Of a stretch of DNA of 64,000 nucleotides, positions 14,799 to 21,813 are shown in pieces; position 1 is the stretch's first letter, and every line of letters begins with the position of its first letter. This DNA comes from Xylocopilactobacillus apicola (lineage in GTDB: Bacteria > Bacillota > Bacilli > Lactobacillales > Lactobacillaceae). The position numbers and the translations under genes are program-made. The stretch lies in NCBI RefSeq assembly GCF_033095985.1, contig NZ_AP026802.1, forward strand, positions 1,922,001 through 1,986,000. The letters run 5' to 3'. The notes below the pieces were generated by a model. That model was not told the DNA's origin and did no database searches. It was given only the letters and a program-made list of their open reading frames with translations.

Positions 14799-16170
14799 CT
14801 AAAATACCCCGCTACTTCCTCATCTGATGATTGAATCTGTTTAGCACTCGACTCTAATTTCTGTTTAATCTCTTTGAATCTCTCCAAGAATTTTTCAGCA
14901 GCATTCATCTCTTCTTTATATTTTTCAATCGGATTAACTAGAACCTGGGTTTGTGTGTATCCGCCTTCAATCAGAGCAGATTCAATCCCCCCCTTTTGAC
15001 TTAATAGTGGTGCCATTTGAATTGCTGCTTTATGCGTCAAATCCCAAGACAATTCACATTTCCTAATATCCTGTTCGCATTCTTTAATAATATTCTTCAT
15101 TGCATTTTCCATAGTGTTGGCCATATCCCTAGCCAGGGCGAGTAATTCGGGATCTTTTAACATAATCTTTTCGGATTCACTACCTTTACCACCAATTTTT
15201 TCATAAATCTAGATAAAAATCCATACATTGGTTTTAAAGACTCAACCATTATCTCTAACTTACCGTCTTTGCCAAATATGTAGCCGCCCCACGAATGTTG
15301 TTCGCCTATAGATCCCGTCCATTTGGTAGAAACATACTCAACACTTCCAACGATTTCTTTAAAATTAACACCAAATCCTAAAGAAACCGCATCCCACCAA
15401 TCCGTATAATTATGTACGTTATAATTTCTTAATAGACCTGCAATTGCTCTCTTATCTTTATTTAATATTGAATAAATATTAGGACCCTCATAGAGATACC
15501 CGCCATTAATTCGTTTTAATTGATCGATTGAAAGACTAGCCAAGGCATATTGCCCATTCATCGATCCCAAAGAATGCCCGTAAACCGTTACTTTAGCATT
15601 TGGATATTTCTTAAGTGCTTCTTGAAGAGTTGAAGAAGCTGAACGGAATTGTGGAATTAGCTCGCTAAGACCAATATGTTCATTCACGAGGTTACCCATA
15701 AATTTGGTCATTGACGGTTTACCTGGTTTTATTAACGATCTTCTAATCGCTAATGCTGCTGGACCATCTGCCAATAACCAGTCCAAAACAGTATCGTAAC
15801 CCTTTGGAATCGAGGAAAAATCAACACTAGATCCTCGATACAAAACAGCAATTTCCTTAACATCTTCAGGTTTTGTCTTTTTTGGACTATTAGAAACAAC
15901 ATACGCCTGTTCTCCTGTGAGTTTTTCGATTTTGTCAACAACAAACCCAGCAATAGATTTGCCTTTTTTATCTAGAGTTACTCCTTCACCAACTGAATAA
16001 TATTCATATTCTTCTTTAGCAAATTTTTTTCTCTGTTCATCTGTATATTTGCTCCAATCTTCTAAATTTTCATTTATTTTTTTGTTGATAAGCTGGCTGT
16101 CCCCCTTTGATGCGGTTTTTTGTTTGTTTTTAGCTTTTAATGATCAGAAATTCAATTGACTATTTTTCAA
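14795..16170 (-). pseudogene. broken TslA-like lipase effector (reverse LXG arrangement), second locus
   Basis: This is a full-length homolog of the lipase at 18480-19847, disabled twice. It should start at TTG 16170 (MKNSQLNF) but codon 9 is TGA (16146-16144), where the related stub at 16663-16873 has GGA. Beyond this, reading stays open through NLEDWSKYTDEQ, KEIAVLYRG, the lipase nucleophile motif YGHSLGSM and EQHSWGGY. Then a six-A run (plus-strand T run 15196-15201) shifts the frame; one extra A would continue as KKIGGKGSESEKIMLKDPEL into the C-terminal helical export domain (14795-15163). Without repair, only a fragment from TTG 15843 to 15157 and a separate C-terminal piece could be made. 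Confidence 0.85.
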
Positions 16171-16215
16171 GATTCTTCCTCTTTCCTTTATTTAATATTT
16201 TTATATGTTTTGATA

Positions 16216-16632
16216 TCATTTACCGTCTTCCGTCATTAAATCATACAGCTTTGAACTAATGCCACCAGAAAAACTATATTCTCTTTTATCCTCAATATAA
16301 TCTTTAGATATAGTTACTGAAAACCTCAATGATTTATCTCCATTTACATAACAACGAACCATTATTCCACCCATTGGATTATGTTCGATAGAGTCATAAT
16401 CGATGGTAACCGTTTTTACTACTTTGTTGTCGTCTCTGTTTCTTACAAGTTCTTCTATTGATTTCTCATTTTTCTTGACTTCTTTAACCATTTCTTCATG
16501 AAACTCTCGGTCTTTTTGATCTTGCATTTTTACTCCTATTCCTATTACTACAATTGCTATTGACAGCATAATAATTAATACGAAATGTCTTTTAACGAAG
16601 CTTCTTGGCTTCAAACTTTTGATATCGTTCAT
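16216..16632 (-). CDS. DUF1310-like membrane-anchored protein, copy 1
   Basis: This 138-residue protein has an N-terminal basic segment and one membrane helix (about residues 15-33). A charged linker (REFHEEMVKEVKKNEKSIEE) follows, then a small extracytoplasmic domain with KTVTIDYDSIEHNPMGGIMV and SGGISSKL. The SIEHNPMGG signature is that of DUF1310 as I recall it. It lies just upstream of the broken lipase, so it is a candidate immunity protein acting outside the membrane against the lipase family. TslA of S. aureus also has extracytoplasmic immunity proteins. Confidence 0.7.
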   Translation of the reverse strand: MNDIKSLKPRSFVKRHFVLIIMLSIAIVVIGIGVKMQDQKDREFHEEMVKEVKKNEKSIEELVRNRDDNKVVKTVTIDYDSIEHNPMGGIMVRCYVNGDKSLRFSVTISKDYIEDKREYSFSGGISSKLYDLMTEDGK

Positions 16633-16662
16633 AATCTTCCTTTATTACATCACTCAAAGGAT

Positions 16663-16873
16663 TTACTTTGTTGCACTAATTTTTACTGCACCAACAGAAT
16701 ATTTTGTATATTCTTCTTTAGCAAAATTCATTCTCTGTTCATCTGTATATTTACTCCAATCTTCTAAATCATCGTTTATTTTTTTGATTGGTAAGAAGAC
16801 TGTTCCCCTTTGATGCGGGCTTTTGTTTGTTTTTAGATTTTAATGATCCGAAATTTAATTGACTATTTTTCAA
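16663..16873 (-). pseudogene. 5' remnant of a lipase effector gene
   Basis: From TTG 16873 the sequence reads MKNSQLNFGSLKSKNKQKPA and then, after a frameshift in a seven-A run, DDLEDWSKYTDEQRMNFAKE and YSVG before ending in SATK and a stop. It matches residues 1-~60 of the lipase at 14795-16170 and nothing beyond. It separates two DUF1310-like genes and shows that each of these once followed, or was recombined next to, a lipase gene start. Confidence 0.75.
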
Positions 16874-16918
16874 GGTTCTTCCTCTTTCCTTTATTTAATA
16901 TTTTTATATCTTTTGAAA

Positions 16919-17335
16919 TTATTTATCATCTCCGTTCATTAAATCATCTAATTTTGAACTAATGCCGCCAGAAAAACTATATTCTCTTTTATCCTCGATA
17001 TAATAGTTAGATATGGTTACTGAAAACCTCAATGATTTATCTCCATTTACATAACAACGAACCATTATTCCGCCCATTGGATTATGTTCAATGGAGTCGT
17101 AATCAATGGTAACCGTCTTCACCACTTTGTTTTTATCATCAGTTCTTATAAATTCTTCTATCGATTTCTCGTTTTTCTTGACTTCTTTAACCATTTCTTC
17201 ATGAAACTCTCGGTCTTTTTGAACTTTCTTTTTTACTCCTATTCCTACTAGTACAATTGCTATTGACAGCATAATAATTAATACAAAATGTCTTTTGGTG
17301 AAGCTTCTTGGCTTCAAACTTTTGACTTTATCCAT
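16919..17335 (-). CDS. DUF1310-like membrane-anchored protein, copy 2
   Basis: This 138-residue protein is about 90 percent identical by eye to copy 1 (16216-16632). It differs mainly in the membrane helix edge (KKKVQKD versus KMQDQKD), around residues 60-70 and at the very C-terminus (MNGDDK). A GAGGAG ribosome binding site precedes the ATG. The upstream 180 bases carry no minus-strand gene, so it may be the first gene of a transcript. Confidence 0.7.
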   Translation of the reverse strand: MDKVKSLKPRSFTKRHFVLIIMLSIAIVLVGIGVKKKVQKDREFHEEMVKEVKKNEKSIEEFIRTDDKNKVVKTVTIDYDSIEHNPMGGIMVRCYVNGDKSLRFSVTISNYYIEDKREYSFSGGISSKLDDLMNGDDK

Positions 17336-17340
17336 TAAGT

Positions 17341-17917
17341 GATCTCCTCAACCGCATCTACTGTCCAAAGTTTTAAACTCTAAACAGTCACTTTCCTTCT
17401 TATCTCAGGGTAAAACAAAAAGCACTGCTTTCCCCTTAAATTTCTCTATCGTGTAAGTACTACACCAACCGAAAGAAAATCAGGTTAAACAATGCTCACA
17501 CTATTATTAAGGTTTTACCCCCCGATTGCGTGAAGATATCTCCGATATCGTCAACTTCGCTTCACACTTTTCTAATGTACTTGCTGATCTTCGATCTTAT
17601 TCACAGTCACCTCATTTAGATCAGCCTTTCAATCGCTTCGATCTCGACGATGACATGCCCATCTTTGAACAACCTAAGAAGCACGATTACAAACGATTAC
17701 TAAAAGTCCATCTTGACCAAACTGGTAATGTAGTTTCTTTATTCTCGTACCCACCACTACTGCTATGCTAGATTGGATTGTAATCAATTGTAATAAAATT
17801 CACTAAAAGACTTACTAAATCAAAAATTTAGCGTTTCAAAAATGGCTAACCCAGCCCTTTAGTAAATACATTTATCATCAGTTAGTGCTTAAATTGATCT
17901 GTCATTTTCATTAATTC
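17341..17917. other. 577-base stretch without a recognised gene; one orphan plus-strand frame
   Basis: This is the only plus-strand-looking segment in the island. A frame at 17526-17771 (TTG start, 81 codons, no ribosome binding site) encodes a hydrophilic peptide with LDQPFNRFDLDDDMPIFEQ and ends abruptly. A separate frame begins MLTLLLRFYPPIA at 17492 and could join it by a frameshift. Codon use and GC are unlike the neighbours. I do not recognise the product; a decayed insertion-sequence or imported gene fragment is a guess. The rest of the stretch shows no clear signals. Confidence 0.3.
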
Positions 17918-18184
17918 TCAACCGCCAACTACATTGACTCCTTTTATTTCTTTCTTTAAGCTGCTTCGCGCTTTTTTACCGCCCTTCCCTTTTAATGCTT
18001 CTTCCGTTTCTCTAACTATAACCATCTCTTTTTGTTGAACAGACGAAACTTTAAGTTTAATTTTGCCGTTATTCTTCAGACCATTGGCTTCACTTAATGC
18101 TCTTGTTGCAACTCCCATTGCTCGAATAATTCTTCTTTCTGCCGATTTTTCAATTTCTTTCAGTATTTCATCTAATATCTCCAT
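17918..18184 (-). CDS. small basic helical partner of the lipase effector
   Basis: This 88-residue protein has an amphipathic N-terminal half (EILDEILKEIEKSAERRIIR) and a lysine-rich C-terminal half with several GK/KG pairs, ending in VVGG. It overlaps the coiled-coil partner gene 18168-18476 by 17 bases and is last in the lipase operon, the slot taken by 14210-14494 in the broken locus. By analogy with TslA-TlaA it may help deliver the lipase to the T7SS. Sequence similarity between the two last-slot proteins is low. Confidence 0.65.
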   Translation of the reverse strand: MEILDEILKEIEKSAERRIIRAMGVATRALSEANGLKNNGKIKLKVSSVQQKEMVIVRETEEALKGKGGKKARSSLKKEIKGVNVVGG

Positions 18185-18476
18185 CTTGATCCCTCAACTT
18201 TCTATTTAGTTCATCCCGATTTTCTTCATACTGGTTAGTTATTTTTCTTCTTTCTTGTCCAATAGCTTCTCTTGCTTGATTGCGATAATCATCAACAATT
18301 TGGTAAATTTCTCGACTACTTGCTTCGGGGTTTATTTTCTTTAACCAATAAACACCTTCTTCAGCCATACTATCTGCCGTTTGATCAACTGTCCGCTGTC
18401 TGAAAGTTATCTCCTCTAATTTCTCGTTATATTCACGCTCAAGTTCTTTACGACTATCTTTAATTTCTTCATCCAT
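18168..18476 (-). CDS. coiled-coil partner of the lipase effector
   Basis: This 102-residue charged coiled-coil protein is paralogous to 14487-14798 (shared VYWLKKINPEASSREIYQI-like block and RDELNRKLR end). It starts 3 bases after the lipase stop codon. No signal peptide or membrane segment is present. It is likely the Lap2/TlaA-type binding partner of the lipase C-terminal helical domain. Confidence 0.7.
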   Translation of the reverse strand: MDEEIKDSRKELEREYNEKLEEITFRQRTVDQTADSMAEEGVYWLKKINPEASSREIYQIVDDYRNQAREAIGQERRKITNQYEENRDELNRKLRDQDGDIR

Positions 18477-18479
18477 AAT

Positions 18480-19847
18480 TTAAAATATCCCTGCGACTTT
18501 ACGATCTGCAGACGAAATCTTTTCGCCGCTTTGTTTCAATTTCTTACTTAAACTCTCGAATTTTTTAATCATCTGCTGAGATGAATCAATTTTCTTCTCA
18601 TATTTTTCAGAAGGGTAAGTGACAATGCTTGCCCTCGTACAACCACCACTATCCAAAGCAGATAAAATTTCACTTTCTGATAATTTTCTCCCGATACTCC
18701 TTGCAGAGTTCAATCCATTATTATAAGTGCGATCACATTCTGAAATTGCTGCCCGACAAATCTTAACGATATCCCTCATTTCACCCTCCATAATGGTTGA
18801 CATTTTTTCAGCATAACTAATTAATCCGGGATACTGTAACAACATCTTTTCCTTACTATTGCCACTACCAACTAAACCTAAATTCTTGCTTAGATCATTA
18901 AACAAATAAACAATTCCGTCTAAGGGATCAGCCAATTTCAAGCTTCCATCTTTCCTAAACTGATAGCCTCCCCACATATGCTGATTTGTATACTTTTTAA
19001 GTTTCTTTTTAATGGGGCCTCCATCTTCTGGTTCTGGAGCTTCTAAAGAGTCAACCAATTCTAAACGTCCGATAACTCCTTCCTTCCTTTCAAAATACTT
19101 CATCGTTACCAAATCTCTTACGTCGACATAGTTATGGACGTTCCGTTTGCCTAATTTTGAAGCAATATCTTTTTGATTAGCATTGAGGGTAAAAAATACG
19201 TTGGGACCTTGATATAAATATCCACCTTTAATTCGCTTTAACTGTTTTTCTGACACTGAAGCCAATGCAAATTGTCCATCCATGGAGCCAAGCGAATGAC
19301 CATAAACAGTAACTTTCGCGTTGGGATACTTCTTTAGTGCCATCTGAAGGGTCTCGGCTGAAGATTTTAATTGTGGAGTAGGTCCTGTAGGAATTATATT
19401 TTTCGACAACTCTGTAGCTGCTGCCACTTTAATAAATGAGGGTGAAGTGATGATAGCCGCTGTAGATATTGCTGTTTTCATGACTTTACCTCCAATTTTC
19501 TGGATCCCTATATTCACATTATTATGAATCCAATCTTCTTTCCAACCCTTGTTTCCAGGTTCTTTACTCCCTTGATACAAAACCGCAATTTCTTTAACAT
19601 CAGTGGGCTTTGTTCCCATAGGACTGTTGGCAACCACATATGATTGTTCCCCTGTTTTTTTGTTATCAACTTTGTCAACAACAAATCCAGCAAGAGATGT
19701 TCTGCCTTTTTCTAATTTTACTTCTTCACCAACTTTATAATCTTTATACTCTTGCTGAGCGAATTGCATTCTTTGCTTATCGGTATATTTACTCCAGTCT
19801 TCGAGATTTTTATTAATTTGATTTTTAGTATTCTTATCACTTTTCAA
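18480..19847 (-). CDS. TslA-like T7SS lipase effector (N-terminal lipase, C-terminal export domain)
   Basis: This 455-residue protein has an alpha/beta-hydrolase nucleophile elbow YGHSLGS with Ser185, candidate acid residues in VDVRDLV (Asp242/245) and a late His in NQHMWGGY. This is a class 3 lipase-like core at about residues 85-310. Residues ~335-455 are helical and match the separate C-terminal piece of the broken homolog (PGLISYAEKM..., SEKYEKKI, SSADRKVAGIF). The toxin domain first and export helices last is the reverse-LXG layout of S. aureus TslA. There is no signal peptide. The TTG start, AAGGGAAAAAATATTG context, is conserved in four upstream stubs. Two small helical partner genes follow directly. 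Confidence 0.85.
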   Translation of the reverse strand: MKSDKNTKNQINKNLEDWSKYTDKQRMQFAQQEYKDYKVGEEVKLEKGRTSLAGFVVDKVDNKKTGEQSYVVANSPMGTKPTDVKEIAVLYQGSKEPGNKGWKEDWIHNNVNIGIQKIGGKVMKTAISTAAIITSPSFIKVAAATELSKNIIPTGPTPQLKSSAETLQMALKKYPNAKVTVYGHSLGSMDGQFALASVSEKQLKRIKGGYLYQGPNVFFTLNANQKDIASKLGKRNVHNYVDVRDLVTMKYFERKEGVIGRLELVDSLEAPEPEDGGPIKKKLKKYTNQHMWGGYQFRKDGSLKLADPLDGIVYLFNDLSKNLGLVGSGNSKEKMLLQYPGLISYAEKMSTIMEGEMRDIVKICRAAISECDRTYNNGLNSARSIGRKLSESEILSALDSGGCTRASIVTYPSEKYEKKIDSSQQMIKKFESLSKKLKQSGEKISSADRKVAGIF

Positions 19848-19892
19848 TATTTTTTCCCTTTTCCTTATTTAATATGTTCATTACTCTTGAAA

Positions 19893-20294
19893 TCAATTAG
19901 TATCTCCAGTCATGAAATCATCTAATTTTGAACTAATACCGCCAGAAATATTGTATTCTCTTTTATCTCCTACATAGTTGTTACTAATAATTACTCCAAA
20001 AGATAATTCTTTATCTCCGTTTACATACCCATCAACCATTACTCCGCCCATTGGATTATGTTCAATGGAGTCGTAATCGATTGTAATCGTCTTTACCACC
20101 TTGTTTTCGTCTTCACTTCTTACAAATTCTTCAATAGATTTTTCATTTTTCTTTACTTCTTTGACCATTTCTTCTTGAAATTTACGATCCGATTCTCTTT
20201 TCATATTTATCGCTCCCCTTACCATTAAACCTATAACAACAATCACCACCAGAACAATACTTATAATGCGGTGTCTTTTAATCCATTTGAACAT
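19893..20294 (-). CDS. DUF1310-like membrane-anchored protein, copy 3
   Basis: This 133-residue protein has a membrane helix at about residues 11-28 preceded by basic residues, the linker KFQEEMVKEVKKNEKSIEEF, and the domain core ITIDYDSIEHNPMGGVMV. It lies directly upstream of the intact lipase gene (46-base gap), so it is the best candidate for its cognate immunity protein. The extracytoplasmic domain could block the lipase at the outer face of the membrane. Confidence 0.72.
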   Translation of the reverse strand: MFKWIKRHRIISIVLVVIVVIGLMVRGAINMKRESDRKFQEEMVKEVKKNEKSIEEFVRSEDENKVVKTITIDYDSIEHNPMGGVMVDGYVNGDKELSFGVIISNNYVGDKREYNISGGISSKLDDFMTGDTN

Positions 20295-20362
20295 CTATCT
20301 CTTCCTTTATTTTCTACAACCGTCACTCGGCGTAAATTTTTAACACTCTGATCACTTTTCAA
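20295..20362 (-). pseudogene. 5' stub of lipase effector gene between DUF1310-like copies 3 and 4
   Basis: TTG at 20362 in the context GAGGCAAAATA begins MKSDQSVKN, matching the intact lipase start MKSDKNTKN. It then runs into the conserved leader of the next DUF1310-like gene (GAAAATAAAGGAAGAGATAG). Only about nine lipase codons remain. Confidence 0.7.
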
Positions 20363-20386
20363 TATTTTGCCTCTTTTTCTTATTAA

Positions 20387-20788
20387 TTATTTATATGGTC
20401 GTCTCATTAAATCGCTTAATTTAGAACTAATACCTCCACCAACACTGTATTTTCTTTTATCTCCTACATAATCGTTAGATATTGTCACTGAAAATGTCAA
20501 TGACTTGTCTCCATTTGCATAACCCTTCGCCATTACTCCGCCCATTGGATTATGTTCAATGGAGTCGTAATCGATTGTAATCGTCTTCACCACTTTGTTT
20601 TCATCACTACTTCTTACAAATCTTTCAATTCTCTTTTCATTTTTCTTTACTTCTTTGACCATTTCTTCTTGAAATTTACGATCCGATTCTTTTTTCATAT
20701 TTATCGCTCCCCTTACCATTAAACCTATAACGACAATCACCACCAGAACAATACTTATAATGCGGTGTCTTTTAATCCATTTGAACAT
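20387..20788 (-). CDS. DUF1310-like membrane-anchored protein, copy 4
   Basis: This 133-residue paralog is distinguished by KRIERFVRSSDEN, VMAKGYANGDKSLTFSVTISND and the tail SDLMRRPYK. Its first 48 residues are virtually identical to copies 3, 5 and 6. Variation is confined to the extracytoplasmic domain surface and C-terminus, as expected of immunity paralogs facing different toxins. Confidence 0.7.
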   Translation of the reverse strand: MFKWIKRHRIISIVLVVIVVIGLMVRGAINMKKESDRKFQEEMVKEVKKNEKRIERFVRSSDENKVVKTITIDYDSIEHNPMGGVMAKGYANGDKSLTFSVTISNDYVGDKRKYSVGGGISSKLSDLMRRPYK

Positions 20789-20856
20789 CTATCTCTTCCT
20801 TTATTTTCTACAACCGCCACTCGGTGTAAATTTTTAACACTCTGATCACTTTTCAA
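20789..20856 (-). pseudogene. 5' stub of lipase effector gene between DUF1310-like copies 4 and 5
   Basis: TTG at 20856 begins MKSDQSVKN and then joins the DUF1310 leader, nearly identical to the stub at 20295-20362. Stub plus DUF1310 gene therefore form a repeated unit of about 495 bases (start-to-start distance of the genes: 20294, 20788, 21283). Confidence 0.7.
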
Positions 20857-20881
20857 TATTTTTCCTCTTTTTCTTATCCAA

Positions 20882-21283
20882 TTATTTATATGGGCGCCTC
20901 ATTAAAACGCTTAATTTAGAACTAATGCCTCCAGAAATATTGTATTCTCGTTTATCTCCTACATAGTTGTTACTAATAATTACTCCAAAAGATAATTCTT
21001 TATCTCCGTTTACATACCCATCAACCATTACTCCTCCCATTGGATTATGTTCAATGGAGTCGTAATCGATTGTAATCGTCTTCACCACTTTGTTTTCATC
21101 ACTACTTCTTACAAATTCTTCAATAGATTTTTCATTTTTCTTTACTTCTTTGACCATTTCTTCTTGAAATTTACGATCCGATTCTTTTTTCATATTTATC
21201 GCTCCCCTTACCATTAAACCTATAACGACAATAACCACCAGAACAATGCTTATAATGCGGTGTCTTTTAATCCATTTGAACAT
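20882..21283 (-). CDS. DUF1310-like membrane-anchored protein, copy 5
   Basis: This 133-residue mosaic combines the middle of copy 3 (SIEEFVRSSDEN, VMVDGYVNGDKELSFGVIIS) with the C-terminal tail of copy 4 (MRRPYK). It has the same anchor and linker as the others. The mosaic composition is evidence of recombination within the array. Confidence 0.7.
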   Translation of the reverse strand: MFKWIKRHRIISIVLVVIVVIGLMVRGAINMKKESDRKFQEEMVKEVKKNEKSIEEFVRSSDENKVVKTITIDYDSIEHNPMGGVMVDGYVNGDKELSFGVIISNNYVGDKREYNISGGISSKLSVLMRRPYK

Positions 21284-21366
21284 CTATCTCTTCCTTTATT
21301 TTCTATCACTATCACTCGGTGTAGATTTTCATTTATTTGATTTTTAGTATTCTTATCACTTTTCAA
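21284..21366 (-). pseudogene. 5' stub of lipase effector gene between DUF1310-like copies 5 and 6
   Basis: TTG at 21366 begins MKSDKNTKNQINENL, matching the first ~15 codons of the intact lipase, then joins the DUF1310 leader. This stub is longer than the other two. With the flanking 3' end of copy 6 it repeats the sequence found at 19821-19893 almost exactly, showing the duplication path. Confidence 0.72.
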
Positions 21367-21411
21367 TATTTTTTCCCTTTTCCTTATTTAATATGTTCAT
21401 TACTCTTGAAA

Positions 21412-21813
21412 TCAATTAGTATCTCCAGTCATGAAATCATCTAATTTTGAACTAATACCACCAGAAATATTGTATTCTCGCTTATCTCCTACATAATTGT
21501 TACTAATAATTACTCCAAAAGATAATTCTTTATCTCCGTTTACATACCCATCAACCATTACTCCTCCCATTGGATTATGTTCAATGGAGTCGTAATCGAT
21601 TGTAATCGTCTTCACCACTTTGTTTTCATCACTACTTCTTACAAATCTTTCAATTCTCTTTTCATTTTTCTTTACTTCTTTGACCATTTCTTCTTGAAAT
21701 TTACGATCCGATTCTTTTTTCATATTTATCGCTCCCCTTACCATTAAACCTATAACGACAATAACCACCAGAACAATGCTTATAATGCGCTGTCTTTTAA
21801 TCCATTTGAACAT
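21412..21813 (-). CDS. DUF1310-like membrane-anchored protein, copy 6
   Basis: This 133-residue protein reaches the same MTGDTN C-terminus as copy 3, with KRIERF as in copy 4. Its start at 21813 lies inside the last codons of the MucBP adhesin gene (17-base overlap), unlike the other copies, which have a GGAAGAG leader. Translation is therefore likely coupled to the adhesin, or this is the junction where the array was inserted behind it. Confidence 0.7.
   Translation of the reverse strand: MFKWIKRQRIISIVLVVIVVIGLMVRGAINMKKESDRKFQEEMVKEVKKNEKRIERFVRSSDENKVVKTITIDYDSIEHNPMGGVMVDGYVNGDKELSFGVIISNNYVGDKREYNISGGISSKLDDFMTGDTN

Noticed and set aside
14795-15163. Separate 122-residue gene for the C-terminal helical segment
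   Set aside because: It aligns with the C-terminal domain of the intact lipase and lies in a frame reached by one base in an A run, so it is treated as part of the broken lipase gene; independent translation cannot be excluded.
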